A DNA stretch of 64,000 bases from an uncultured Clostridia bacterium (GCA_934365195.1 CAKRNA010000001.1:186001-250000), one strand, 5' to 3'. Positions 1 through 8,618 are shown, counted from the stretch's first letter. The notes: generated by a model from the sequence alone, not told the origin. A program made the numbers and translations.

Positions 1-14
1 ATATTTTTGTAAAA

Positions 15-347
15 TCAGTAGCCTAAATAACTAACTCCGCACGTCATTACTTGCCCGACGTACTTGTTGTTTATCGAATAAAAGATGCTTTTGCCGTACC
101 TTACGCTACTTACCACACCCACGCTTTTAAGTAGTTTTAGTTGGTGGCTTACGGTAGTTTGGTTCACGTCTAATACTTTAGCAAGGTCAGTTACGCACAT
201 ATCCTGAATGGCAAGTGCCGACAGTAGTTTAAGGCGTGTTTCGTCACTAAATATGCTAAAAAAATCCGCAAGATTTCTAGCAACCTCTGTTTCTGGCAAA
301 AAATATTTTACCTTGTTCTCCATTTGTTTGTTCAAAAAATTCTCCAT
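15..347 (-). CDS. ArsR-family HTH transcriptional regulator
   Basis: A 110-residue winged-helix repressor. Residues about 25-95 carry the ArsR core: a 'SDETRLKLLSAL' helix, then recognition helix 'VNQTTVSHQLKLLKSVGVV' and a beta-wing around 'VRYGKSIFYS'. The usual metal site ELCVCDL is replaced by DMCVTDL, leaving one cysteine, with a second at about residue 103, so the ligand may not be arsenic or cadmium. The ATG follows GAGG by 7 nt. It has its own promoter and is separated from the upstream gene by a terminator. Family certain; ligand and targets unknown. Confidence 0.88.
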   Translation of the reverse strand: MENFLNKQMENKVKYFLPETEVARNLADFFSIFSDETRLKLLSALAIQDMCVTDLAKVLDVNQTTVSHQLKLLKSVGVVSSVRYGKSIFYSINNKYVGQVMTCGVSYLGY

Positions 348-365
348 AATTTACCTCGTAAGTTT

Positions 366-393
366 ATTGTATACCAGCCTACGAATATGTCAA
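366..393 (-). promoter_or_regulatory. sigma-A-type promoter of the ArsR gene
   Basis: On the minus strand TTGACA is followed after 16 nt by TACAAT, about 20 nt upstream of the ATG. A spaced inverted pair TCGTA/TACGA flanks the -10 region and could be an autoregulatory operator; this is an inference. Confidence 0.6.
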
Positions 394-446
394 TTTTTTG
401 TTTTAGCACAAATTATCTAAAAAAACCTAATTGTATATTTTTTTGT

Positions 447-473
447 AAAAAAAAGGGCCACCACGGTAGCCTT
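447..473 (-). terminator. intrinsic terminator of the thrC-trpS operon
   Basis: On the minus strand a hairpin with arms AAGGCTACC and GGTGGCCCTT (one bulged C, one wobble pair) runs into a T-tract. It lies just after the stop of the last operon gene and before the ArsR promoter. Confidence 0.7.
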
Positions 474-476
474 CTA

Positions 477-983
477 TCATTTTATTCTTTTTTCGACAAT
501 ATAGGTAAGCACCTTGAACACGTATTGCATTAGGTAGTCGTACACCACAAATACTGCCGAGCCTATTAGCGCAATCGCCCAGTACTCTAATTTTACCCCA
601 AGCGCCTCGAAGTCTATCACCAGCAATCCCGTAACCAAGTACAATATGTACAGCACTAGGTTAAACCAAGCAAGTTTTATAGGCAATCCGTAGTACCACT
701 TCAATTTTTTTGCTAAAAATATCGAAAGAATCGTGTATGGTCCAAAGAAAATTGCAAACGGCAAAGCCTTTATCGTGGCAATACTTACGGTAAGGATTAT
801 CGTAGCAGCGCACGACAATATCGCACCCTTGTAACTTCCTTTCGAAAGCGGCAACATCATACAAATTGCACTCATTACGTAAAACGATATCGTCATAGGC
901 TCTACAAACACCGCCAGCATTACAAACATCGTTGCAAGCGCCGTTGAAATACCGCTTAACGCAATTACGTAACTTTTTTTCAT
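477..983 (-). CDS. small multi-spanning membrane protein, ECF S-component-like
   Basis: 168 residues with about five hydrophobic segments and a basic C-terminus. The N-terminal 'ISTALATMFVMLAV' and 'MSAICMMLPLSKGSYKG' segments are reminiscent of small Firmicute integral membrane proteins of the ECF-transporter S-component type, but I cannot assign a substrate. The ATG starts 1 nt after the stop of the J-like gene and has no ribosome binding site of its own, so translation is probably coupled. Last gene of the operon. Membrane location is confident; the function is not known. Confidence 0.6.
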   Translation of the reverse strand: MKKSYVIALSGISTALATMFVMLAVFVEPMTISFYVMSAICMMLPLSKGSYKGAILSCAATIILTVSIATIKALPFAIFFGPYTILSIFLAKKLKWYYGLPIKLAWFNLVLYILYLVTGLLVIDFEALGVKLEYWAIALIGSAVFVVYDYLMQYVFKVLTYIVEKRIK

Positions 984-984
984 A

Positions 985-1623
985 CTAACAGCAACTAATT
1001 AAATCTCCGCCACACATCTCGCAGCAGCAGTCGGCACAAATCAGCGTACCGCAACAGTCACAGCAAGCCCCCGCATTCGGTTGCCCTTGTTGGCTAGAAT
1101 ACGTCCTCTCAAAGTTTGACTCCTGCGCTTTTTTATCGCCGAACGGATTGTTTGCGCTTTGCTCCTTTTCCAGTTTAGCCAAAGCGTCTTTGAATTTTTG
1201 GTTGTTTGGCTCTAATTCCAAAGCAATTTTAAGTTGCGTTCTGCTCTCGTCGTACCAGTTTTTCTTGTAGTACACAGCCGCTTGCCAAAAATGCCACTCT
1301 CCGCCACGACCGGTCATATCGTCCAAAATCTTTTGTGCGCCACTAATATCGCCACGCTTTAAAGCATCACGAACAGCCTCGTAATCACCATCTTTATTTT
1401 CAGTTTCAGCATCGCTAACCGTCGCATTATTTTGAACGTATTCCAAAGCGTCTTGGTAGGCAAGTTCTACTTTGGTGTACATTCTAGCAGCCTCAGCGCC
1501 CTTTTCACCCTCGGCAAACCTTTCTTGTGCGTACTTTTGGTGTAACTTCTCGTACGCCTCTTTAATTTCCTGTTGGGTAGCGGTCCTGCTTACGCCAAGA
1601 ATTATAAACGGATCGTTTTGCAT
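985..1623 (-). CDS. J-domain-like protein lacking HPD, with Cys-rich tail
   Basis: 212 residues. The first about 65 resemble a DnaJ J-domain ('DPFIILGVSRTATQQEIKEAYEKL'), but the HPD tripeptide that activates DnaK is replaced by AQE in 'KYAQERF'. Residues about 90-150 look like a TPR-type helical region. The C-terminal 28 residues contain about eleven cysteines and end GGDLISCC, a tail seen in Clostridial J-domain proteins encoded next to DUF5685. The start overlaps the DUF5685 gene by 22 nt and follows AAAGGAG. Stimulation of DnaK ATPase is therefore doubtful; metal binding or membrane anchoring by the tail is an inference. Confidence 0.75.
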   Translation of the reverse strand: MQNDPFIILGVSRTATQQEIKEAYEKLHQKYAQERFAEGEKGAEAARMYTKVELAYQDALEYVQNNATVSDAETENKDGDYEAVRDALKRGDISGAQKILDDMTGRGGEWHFWQAAVYYKKNWYDESRTQLKIALELEPNNQKFKDALAKLEKEQSANNPFGDKKAQESNFERTYSSQQGQPNAGACCDCCGTLICADCCCEMCGGDLISCC

Positions 1624-2474
1624 TTTGTTTCTCCTTTTATCATATCGTCGGTTTGTTTTTTTAGCCCCAAATAGAACACGTTGCTTAAAATCCCCTCGGA
1701 TATTTTAACGTCCAGCCTATTGTAACTATTCACAATTCCGTTGTAAACCGAATACATTATAAACTCTAAATTTTGTTTATTATCTGTTAAAAATTGCTCT
1801 CTCGTTTCGTAGTTTGAAAATTTTGCCAAAAACGGATTGTAACTTTTGGTTTTAAAGTCCTCGTCCACGTCGTCTAACGCATCCATTAGATACACCCATT
1901 TTCCTAAATTATAGCATAGATTGTAGCAATCGTCATTAAATTTTTCGCCTAGTAATATTTTGCCTGTTTCGGCAATAATTATACTAAACGGCTCGCTCAC
2001 CTTGTCTATGCTGGTTTCACCCGCTTTTTCCATCTCTCTAAGGCTGCAAAATTGCTCTTTCATAAGCCTATCCACTTCGGGCATACGCTTTTTTACTTTT
2101 TTTGCCTTAGGCTTAACAATCGGAGCAAGCACGCTTGCTTCAAACCTTTTTCCGTCGATAAAATCGTCCTCCACCTTGTAGTAAAACAGCAAGGTGTTCA
2201 CGTCCACCACAAGTTCGGTAAGGTCGTCGTTTTTTACCACGGGTTTTTTCTTAATCGGGTTCAAAATGCACGCTTCCTGACAAATTTCAATCTCCTTTCC
2301 CATAACGTTGTGCAAAAAGATATTGAAAAAAGTCATATCGTAATTAGTGCCAAGCCTTGCAATTTGCCCGCAACTTTTACCTATGCTTTTACAAAATCCG
2401 CAGTAAAACGCTCTAAAAAAGGTGAAGTCCTTTATAAGCATATTCGGTTTGTCAGGTATAATATATCCGTACAT
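1602..2474 (-). CDS. DUF5685 family protein
   Basis: 290 residues beginning MYGYIIPDKPNMLIKDF, with a conserved Cys/His-bearing N-terminal segment ('FRAFYCGFCKSIGKSCGQ') and an alpha-helical body with acidic motifs such as 'YLMDALDDVDEDF', resembling the DDxxD-like helices of all-alpha prenyltransferase-type folds. The function of DUF5685 is unknown. Its ATG overlaps the trpS stop by one base (TAATG), and the J-like protein overlaps its 3' end, so the three are translationally coupled. The pairing with a J-like protein is typical of Clostridia. Confidence 0.75.
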   Translation of the reverse strand: MYGYIIPDKPNMLIKDFTFFRAFYCGFCKSIGKSCGQIARLGTNYDMTFFNIFLHNVMGKEIEICQEACILNPIKKKPVVKNDDLTELVVDVNTLLFYYKVEDDFIDGKRFEASVLAPIVKPKAKKVKKRMPEVDRLMKEQFCSLREMEKAGETSIDKVSEPFSIIIAETGKILLGEKFNDDCYNLCYNLGKWVYLMDALDDVDEDFKTKSYNPFLAKFSNYETREQFLTDNKQNLEFIMYSVYNGIVNSYNRLDVKISEGILSNVFYLGLKKQTDDMIKGETKCKTIRL

Positions 2475-3484
2475 TATTTTTTCCTATAAGGTTCTACAAA
2501 TCCTATCTTTCTATATACTTTCGACAAAGTTTTCCTTGCCATATAAGACGCCTCGCTAGCACCCTTTGCGGCAATCTCCATTAGGTAATCCTTGTTGTCC
2601 ATAAGCTTATCGTACTCTTCCCTAACAGGACGTAACTTTTCAACGACAGCCTCGCCGACTTTCGTTTTAAACTCGCCGTAGCCCTTGCCGTCAAACTCGT
2701 TAACCGCACTATCAATGCTAGTACCGGTTACGTTAGAGTAAATGGTAAGTAGGTTAGATATACCCGGCTTATTTTCTTGGTCGTATCGAATTTCGTTGTC
2801 GCTATCGGTCACCGCTCTTTTGAACTTTCTCATAATTGAGTCGGCATCGTCGATAATCGCTATGTAAGCGTTCTCGTCCACGTCGGACTTGCTCATTTTA
2901 GCGGTAGGATTTTGCAAACTGAAAATCTTAGCGCCGCTAGTTGGAATGTAAGGCTCGGGAATAGTAAACGTTGGAGAATACTTATTGTTAAACCTAGTTG
3001 CAATATCCCTTGCAAGTTCTACGTGTTGTTTTTGGTCAATGCCAACCGGTACAAGCGCCGTTTGGTACAAAAGAATATCGGCAGCCATAAGTACAGGATA
3101 GTCCATAAGCCCCATATTTAAGTTGTCTTGATGCTTTGCCGCCTTATCCTTAAATTGCGTCATACGGCTAAGTTCACCGATATAAGAGTTGCAGTTTAAC
3201 ACCCACGTTAATTGTGCGTGCTCGGGAACGTGTGATTGAAAATAGATTATGCTTTTTTCAGGATCTAAGCCCGTTGCTAAGTATTGAGCAAAAAAACTTA
3301 CCGCTCTTTTTCTAAACTCGGCTGGCTCTTGTCTTACCGTCAAAGCGTGCATATCCACTATACAATACAAACATTTGTAGTCGTCTTGTAGTTTTAACCA
3401 GTTTTGCATAGCGCCTATGTAATTTCCAAGGGTAATGCAGCCCGTAGGTTGAATACCGCTGAATATAATCTTCTTTTCTTCCAT
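2474..3484 (-). CDS. trpS: tryptophanyl-tRNA synthetase
   Basis: Class I aminoacyl-tRNA synthetase charging tRNA-Trp. With the chosen start (MEEKKIIFSG) it is 336 residues, normal for bacterial TrpRS. The HIGH-type signature is 'PTGCITLGNYIGA' near residue 13 and the KMSKS loop is 'KMSKSDVDENAYI' near residue 196; the substrate-recognition segment 'GIDQKQHVELARDIA' is intact. An in-frame start six codons upstream lies inside thrC, but GGGGAGAG directly before the ATG at 3484 decides the start. Its ATG overlaps the thrC stop (TAATG). No T-box leader is seen. Confidence 0.97.
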   Translation of the reverse strand: MEEKKIIFSGIQPTGCITLGNYIGAMQNWLKLQDDYKCLYCIVDMHALTVRQEPAEFRKRAVSFFAQYLATGLDPEKSIIYFQSHVPEHAQLTWVLNCNSYIGELSRMTQFKDKAAKHQDNLNMGLMDYPVLMAADILLYQTALVPVGIDQKQHVELARDIATRFNNKYSPTFTIPEPYIPTSGAKIFSLQNPTAKMSKSDVDENAYIAIIDDADSIMRKFKRAVTDSDNEIRYDQENKPGISNLLTIYSNVTGTSIDSAVNEFDGKGYGEFKTKVGEAVVEKLRPVREEYDKLMDNKDYLMEIAAKGASEASYMARKTLSKVYRKIGFVEPYRKK

Positions 3485-4968
3485 TATCTCTCCCCACCGC
3501 AATATTTGATTACGGCACTTGCCATATCTTCTTTCTCTATTACGTCTTTGTGTAGTATTTTTTTCTCTTTTAGTTTTGCAATGCTCTCAGGCATTTCGGT
3601 AGCGGTTGCAAATTGCAATTTTTTGCTTGCCTCGAACGGATCTTCAACGTACTTGCCCTCTATTGCCTCGTAAACGTCGCAAGGGAACTTATAAGGGCTT
3701 GCAGTAGACACTATTACCGTAGGCGTTTCGTCGCCGGTTGCAACAACGTAATTAGTGTACACGTTCATAGCAACGGCAGTATGAGTATCTAGTACGTAGC
3801 CGTACTCCTCAAACACGTTGCTGATAGTATCTGCCGTTTCATCCACGTTACAGCAGCCGCCCGTAAAGTCGTTTTTATCGATAAGAACTTTATCTATCGA
3901 GTATTTGCCCACCGTTTTAAGTTTATCCATTAAATCTCTAATTTTCTCATCATCTCTATTGAAAAGTTCAAAAAGTAGCCTTTCTAGGTTAGAAGAAATT
4001 AGAATATCCATAGACGGACTGGTAGTTTTGTAAAAATCTCTGTTTATATCGTATACGCCCGTTTCCATAAAGTCCGTAAGCACGTTGTTTTCGTTAGAGG
4101 CGCAAATTAGTTTGTTTACAGGTAAGCCCATACGCTTAGCGTAGTAGCCTGCCAAAATGTTACCAAAGTTGCCACTAGGCACGCAGAAGTTTACCTTATC
4201 GCCAAGTTCAATCTCCTCGCTGGAAACAAGGTCGCAGTAAGCGGATACGTAGTAAGCGATTTGAGGTACTAATCTTCCCCAGTTGATAGAGTTTGCCGAG
4301 GATAATTTGTAGCCAAGTTCTAGCAACTTATCGTTTATCTCTTTGTCTGCAAAAATCTTCTTAACGCCGCTTTGCGCATCGTCAAAATTACCTTTAATAG
4401 CAGCCACGTGAACGTTACGTCCCTCTTGGGTAGCCATTTGTAATTTTTGCATATCGCTAACGCCCTCGCTTGGATAGAACACTATGATTTCAGTACCGTC
4501 AACGTCGCTAAATCCCTCAAGTGCAGCCTTACCCGTGTCGCCGCTAGTTGCAACTAAAATTAAAGTCTTTTCCGTAGCGCCTATTTTGTTTCTTGATGCG
4601 GTAAGCAAATATGGTAATAACGTCAAAGCCATATCCTTAAACGCACAAGTAGGTCCGTGCCACAATTCCATAACGAAAGTACCGTCGTCTAGTTTTACTA
4701 GCGGTGCGGTCTCTTCACTATCAAATTGCGAGTACGCTTTGCTTGTAAGATTTAACAACTCGTCGTAAGTAAATTCCGTTAGGTACTTATTTATAATATA
4801 AGCCGAACGCTCTTTGTAACTTTTGTCCAAAAGACTAGCGATTTCGTCTAAGGTAATAATTGGAAAAGACGACGGAACAAACAATCCGCCGTCTTTTGAA
4901 ATACCTTTAACAATACTTTCGCTAGCACTTACCGATACTTTAGAATCTCTAGTGCTAATGTAGTTCAT
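3484..4968 (-). CDS. thrC: threonine synthase
   Basis: 494-residue PLP enzyme converting O-phosphohomoserine to threonine, of the long type with an N-terminal 'MNYISTRDSKVSVSASESIVKG' arm. The PLP lysine is in 'GPTCAFKDMALTLLP' (Lys111); the phosphate-binding loop is 'VATSGDTGKAAL', and 'CVPSGNFGNILAGYYAKRMG' is also diagnostic. AGGAGA precedes the ATG. It follows a small P-loop gene by 11 nt and is coupled to trpS. No other threonine-pathway gene is in the window. Confidence 0.96.
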   Translation of the reverse strand: MNYISTRDSKVSVSASESIVKGISKDGGLFVPSSFPIITLDEIASLLDKSYKERSAYIINKYLTEFTYDELLNLTSKAYSQFDSEETAPLVKLDDGTFVMELWHGPTCAFKDMALTLLPYLLTASRNKIGATEKTLILVATSGDTGKAALEGFSDVDGTEIIVFYPSEGVSDMQKLQMATQEGRNVHVAAIKGNFDDAQSGVKKIFADKEINDKLLELGYKLSSANSINWGRLVPQIAYYVSAYCDLVSSEEIELGDKVNFCVPSGNFGNILAGYYAKRMGLPVNKLICASNENNVLTDFMETGVYDINRDFYKTTSPSMDILISSNLERLLFELFNRDDEKIRDLMDKLKTVGKYSIDKVLIDKNDFTGGCCNVDETADTISNVFEEYGYVLDTHTAVAMNVYTNYVVATGDETPTVIVSTASPYKFPCDVYEAIEGKYVEDPFEASKKLQFATATEMPESIAKLKEKKILHKDVIEKEDMASAVIKYCGGER

Positions 4969-4979
4969 ACTGTCTCCTA

Positions 4980-5390
4980 TTATTTAATGTATTTTCCCAA
5001 GAAGTCTGGCATATCTTCTTCTGTTCTACTAATGGTCAACACAAAAGTTACGTTATATTGCTTTGATAAAACGCCTAAATCATCGTAAAATCTTTCCATT
5101 TCTTCTAGCGTTTTACCCGTAATTCTTTGTGCCCCGTCAATATAGATATATTGAATATCGTAGTTTCCTGCAATCAAGCCTTTTACAAAACCACTTAATC
5201 CCCTTTCACTTGCAATATTCAATTCTGTTACGTCTATATATCTTATTCTGTTGTCAATGTCTCCACGATATCTATCGGTATCGGTAACGTAAACGACGTA
5301 TCCCGACGTCTTTTCCAAAGCGGAGTTTGCACTCTCAATTATCCTTTTTGTTTTACCTGAACCTTTAGCACCGTAAATAATTTCTACCAT
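4980..5390 (-). CDS. small P-loop ATPase-like protein
   Basis: 136 residues starting MVEIIYGAKGSGKTKRI, so the Walker A motif GAKGSGKT sits at about residues 7-14. A Walker B-like strand 'YDIQYIYIDGAQRI' follows at about 77-90. Nothing else is fused. Similar short ATP-binding proteins are common in Clostridia without an assigned role. AGGAGG precedes the ATG. First gene of the thrC-trpS operon. Nucleotide binding is well supported; the biological role is unknown. Confidence 0.7.
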   Translation of the reverse strand: MVEIIYGAKGSGKTKRIIESANSALEKTSGYVVYVTDTDRYRGDIDNRIRYIDVTELNIASERGLSGFVKGLIAGNYDIQYIYIDGAQRITGKTLEEMERFYDDLGVLSKQYNVTFVLTISRTEEDMPDFLGKYIK

Positions 5391-5419
5391 TTTATTGGTC
5401 CTCCTTTTTTGTTATACTT

Positions 5420-5448
5420 ATTGTAACCAAAAAAAAGTCCAATATCAA
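5420..5448 (-). promoter_or_regulatory. sigma-A-type promoter of the P-loop/thrC/trpS operon
   Basis: TTGATA, 17 nt, TACAAT on the minus strand, about 30 nt upstream of the first ATG. Confidence 0.6.
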
Positions 5449-5480
5449 TATATCAAGCGAAAAAATAATTAAAAATAAAA

Positions 5481-6551
5481 TTACTCTCCTTGATTTTTTA
5501 ACAATGCTTCTTGATTTGCAATTTGCAGCGCTTGAATCATTTCGTCAAGGTCGCCGTCTAAGAACGCCTCTAAATTGTAAATCGTCATTCCTATTCTGTG
5601 GTCGGTCACCCTACCTTGCGGGAAGTTGTAAGTTCTAATTCTTTCAGACCTATCGCCCGTTCCCACTTGGTTTTTCCTTTCGCCTGCGTGCTTAGCCTCT
5701 TCCTGACTTTTATAAAAGTCGTAAAGTTTGTTTTTAAGCATTTCCATAGCGGTTTCTCTGTTTTGGATTTGGCTTCTTTCGTTTTGGCATTGAACTACTA
5801 TTCCCGTTGGGAAGTGGGTAATTCTTATTGCCGAAGAAGTCTTGTTTACGTGCTGTCCACCTGCGCCGCTACTACGATAGGTATCCACCCTTATATCTTT
5901 ATCTTCAATAGTAATGTTTACGTCCTTAACCTCAGGTAGTACCGCTACCGTTGCCGTAGAGGTGTGCACACGCCCTTGCGACTCGGTCTCGGGTATCCTT
6001 TGCACCCTGTGAACGCCGCTTTCGAATTTTAATTTTGAGTAAGCGTCCTTACCCGTTAGCATAAAGGTTGCCTCTTTTACGCCGCCGATTTCGGTGATAT
6101 TACTGTCAAGTTCCTTCACTTTCCATCTATGACGCTCTGCGTACCTTAAATACATTCTCATAAGGTCAGCGCCAAATAGCGCAGCCTCGTCGCCACCTGC
6201 GCCGCCACGAATTTCGATAATAACGTTTTTGTCGTCGTCCGGATCTTTTGGCAAAAGTTGGATTTTCATCACTTCGGCAAGTTCTTGCATCTTTTTGTGC
6301 GATGCTTCCATTTCCTCTTTCACCATACTTCTCATATCAGGATCGGTTTCTATTTCAAGCATTTCTTTGCAAGAAGCGTAGTTGTCCTCGCAGGCTAAGT
6401 ACTCGGCGTAAGTTTCCATAACTTCTTCCATAGCCGCCCTTTCCTTAACGAGTTTTTGCCACTCTTCTTGGTTGCTTATCACGTCGTTATCGGCGATAAG
6501 TTCGTTTAATTTATCAAATCTCTCTTTAAGTGCTTTTAATTTCTCAAACAT
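5481..6551 (-). CDS. prfA: peptide chain release factor 1
   Basis: 356 residues, standard RF1 length. It recognises UAA/UAG and triggers peptide release. The GGQ loop is 'SSGAGGQHVNKTSSAIRITH' near residue 230, whose glutamine is methylated by PrmC. The codon-reading PxT element is 'RIPETESQGR' (PET), and there is no SPF, which separates it from RF2. The ATG lies inside the end of the upstream DUF1385-PrmC gene (8-nt overlap), so factor and modifying enzyme are translationally coupled. Confidence 0.96.
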   Translation of the reverse strand: MFEKLKALKERFDKLNELIADNDVISNQEEWQKLVKERAAMEEVMETYAEYLACEDNYASCKEMLEIETDPDMRSMVKEEMEASHKKMQELAEVMKIQLLPKDPDDDKNVIIEIRGGAGGDEAALFGADLMRMYLRYAERHRWKVKELDSNITEIGGVKEATFMLTGKDAYSKLKFESGVHRVQRIPETESQGRVHTSTATVAVLPEVKDVNITIEDKDIRVDTYRSSGAGGQHVNKTSSAIRITHFPTGIVVQCQNERSQIQNRETAMEMLKNKLYDFYKSQEEAKHAGERKNQVGTGDRSERIRTYNFPQGRVTDHRIGMTIYNLEAFLDGDLDEMIQALQIANQEALLKNQGE

Positions 6552-8313
6552 TTTCGTATCCTTTTGCTATTATAATTCTATCAATTCCGCTGTAATCTTT
6601 AACGGCGAACACTTCATTAAAACCTTTTATTTTCTCTATAAGCGTGCCTGCTTGGTCGTAGCCGCATTCAAACACCAGTACTCCGCCACGTTTTAACTTT
6701 CCGAAAAGCGAGGCGATTATCCTGTCGTACACGTCAAAGCCACTCTCTCCGCCGTCTAGGGCAAGCCTTGGTTCGTAGTCCTTTACGCTTACGTCAAGCG
6801 CACCTATCTCCTTACTTCTGATATACGGAGGATTAGATACTATCACGTCGAACTCGCCCTCAACGTTTTCTAGTAGATCGGACAAAACAAACTCTATATT
6901 TGCCTCGTTTCTTTCGGCGTTACTTTTTGCCACCCTTAAAGCGTCCTCACTTACGTCGCTTGCCACAACTTCCGCTCCCGATTGCTTTTGAATGGTTATT
7001 GCTATTGCGCCGCTACCAGTACATAAATCTAAAACTCTAGAGCCGCTCGTAATATATTTTAACGCTTGCTCTACCACGAGTTCGGTTTCAGGTCGTGGTA
7101 TCAAAACGCTAGGATTAACCCAAAGTTTGTATCCGTAAAACACGCTTTCGCCTATTACGTAATCCAGCGGTTCGCCTTTTTTCACCCTGTCTAATTTGTA
7201 AACTACGTCGCTAAGTTCGTCCTCGGTAAACTTTTTGTTTAGTATTTCTACTCGGTTAGCGCCCTTCTTAGAGCAAAGCAGCCAGTCAAGTTCCTCCTCG
7301 TAGCCCTCTATTTTGCTTCTGCTATTTACTAAATCTTTTATCTCGAAATAATCGTAATTATATACAAAATTACCGTCGGTTAGGCTTTCGTCCTCGTCCA
7401 TTTTTTGCACGGTTTTAAAGGACGCCATAGCCACCATAAGCATATCGTCGGTTGGGTTTGCCGTGGTAATTCGTTGAAGAAGTAGCCCCGGTGCACGTAA
7501 AAGATTTACTAGTAGGTTGTCAAACCTTGCCAAAACTTTTAGCACCTCGTAGGAAACGCCCATCACAAGAGGTATAAGCGCAAGCCTGATAAGTAGCCTT
7601 ACCCACCATCTACTATCCCAGCCGCACAAGGCGAACAGTAGTATGCTGATTATCATCACAATGAAAAGAAAAGTAGTACCGCAACGGTTGTGTATCCTCG
7701 AACTATTTCTAACGTTTTCGATAGTAAGCGGCTTGCCACTTTCGTAGCAGTTTATGGTTTTGTGCTCCGCACCGTGATACATAAACACCCTTTTGATGTC
7801 CTTCAACCTACTAACAAGCAGAATGTACACCACGAACATCACTATCCTTATTCCACCTTCGATTAGGTTTTTTAGGATAACGTGCATACCATCAGCGCCG
7901 GGGATTTTCATAATAAGCGAGGTGAACACTTGCGGCAAAACAAAAAACAATCCCACCGCCATAGCAACTCCTAGCACGACGCCTATCCACAAAGCGATAG
8001 TAAAGGCGTCTACCTTAAACTTCTCGCTAACCCACTTTTCAAACTTCGAAGGCTCTAACTCTTTGCCTTGAAGTTCCGCCGAGTTTAATAGCGTCTTAGT
8101 ACCCAAATAAATCATATTGCAAAAGTTGACAACACCCCTAACTATCGGGATTTTGCCAACGGTTTTCATTCTTTTGGACGTGGTAATTCTGGTGGAATCT
8201 ACGTTTATTTCACCATTAGGCTTTCTTACTGCGGTGGCTACTGCTTTTTCGCCACGCATCATAACGCCCTCCATCACCGCTTGTCCGCCGATTTTAGATA
8301 CCTTAACTTTCAT
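6544..8313 (-). CDS. prmC: DUF1385 (YqhQ-like) membrane domain fused to PrmC
   Basis: 589 residues in two parts. Residues 1 to about 300 are DUF1385: 'IGGQAVMEGVMMRG' start, several membrane helices, and conserved 'YHGAEHKTINCYESG' and 'HNRCGTTFLF' segments. Residues about 325-589 are the RF glutamine methyltransferase PrmC/HemK: 'LIPRPETELVVEQAL', SAM loop 'VLDLCTGSGAIAI', catalytic 'NPPY' at 494-497. In related bacteria these are usually separate neighbours. PrmC methylates the GGQ glutamine of the downstream RF1. There is no ribosome binding site before the ATG, which directly follows the rpmE terminator. A frameshift artefact is unlikely because the linker is a clean open frame. Confidence 0.9.
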   Translation of the reverse strand: MKVKVSKIGGQAVMEGVMMRGEKAVATAVRKPNGEINVDSTRITTSKRMKTVGKIPIVRGVVNFCNMIYLGTKTLLNSAELQGKELEPSKFEKWVSEKFKVDAFTIALWIGVVLGVAMAVGLFFVLPQVFTSLIMKIPGADGMHVILKNLIEGGIRIVMFVVYILLVSRLKDIKRVFMYHGAEHKTINCYESGKPLTIENVRNSSRIHNRCGTTFLFIVMIISILLFALCGWDSRWWVRLLIRLALIPLVMGVSYEVLKVLARFDNLLVNLLRAPGLLLQRITTANPTDDMLMVAMASFKTVQKMDEDESLTDGNFVYNYDYFEIKDLVNSRSKIEGYEEELDWLLCSKKGANRVEILNKKFTEDELSDVVYKLDRVKKGEPLDYVIGESVFYGYKLWVNPSVLIPRPETELVVEQALKYITSGSRVLDLCTGSGAIAITIQKQSGAEVVASDVSEDALRVAKSNAERNEANIEFVLSDLLENVEGEFDVIVSNPPYIRSKEIGALDVSVKDYEPRLALDGGESGFDVYDRIIASLFGKLKRGGVLVFECGYDQAGTLIEKIKGFNEVFAVKDYSGIDRIIIAKGYENV

Positions 8314-8322
8314 AGTTTAGAC

Positions 8323-8354
8323 AAAAAATGCAGATACAAACCGTATCTGCATTT
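8323..8354 (-). terminator. strong intrinsic terminator after rpmE
   Basis: On the minus strand AAATGCAGATAC pairs perfectly with GTATCTGCATTT (12 bp, 5-nt loop) and continues into a T-run. It separates rpmE from the DUF1385-prmC start by only about 10 nt. Confidence 0.85.
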
Positions 8355-8363
8355 AACTTGTGA

Positions 8364-8570
8364 TTAATCAAGATTATAACGCTTCTTGAATTTATCTACT
8401 CTGCCGCCGGTATCTACTAATTTTTGTTTACCGGTGAAGAATGGATGACATTTGCTACAAATATCAACTTTTATTACATCTGTATCTTTTGATGTTCCGG
8501 TAACGAACTTTTCGCCACAAGCGCAGATAACTTCAACATCATGATAATTTGGATGAATATTCTCTTTCAT
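8364..8570 (-). CDS. rpmE: 50S ribosomal protein L31, zinc-ribbon type
   Basis: 68 residues from MKENIHPNYHDVEVIC. The cysteines are of the zinc-containing C+ type: 'CACGEKF' and 'CSKCHPFFTGKQKL'. An ATG four codons upstream overlaps the GGAGG, so the ATG at 8570 (GGAGG then 6 nt) is chosen. It has its own consensus-like promoter and terminator. The order rpmE, DUF1385, prmC, prfA is standard in Clostridia. Confidence 0.96.
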   Translation of the reverse strand: MKENIHPNYHDVEVICACGEKFVTGTSKDTDVIKVDICSKCHPFFTGKQKLVDTGGRVDKFKKRYNLD

Positions 8571-8618
8571 ATTTACCTCCATTTAGCATAATTACATAAT
8601 AACTTACAATACAAATCA

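Noticed and set aside
3484..5480. Possible T-box or amino-acid leader for thrC/trpS
   Set aside because: The gap upstream of the operon is under 100 nt and has a promoter only; no T-box sequence or large hairpin is present.
5990..6020. PET instead of PAT/PVT in the RF1 codon-reading motif as a possible code change
   Set aside because: PxT with Glu is, to my knowledge, common in Firmicute RF1; RF2 with SPF is intact and TGA is not read as sense in any gene except the prfB frameshift site.
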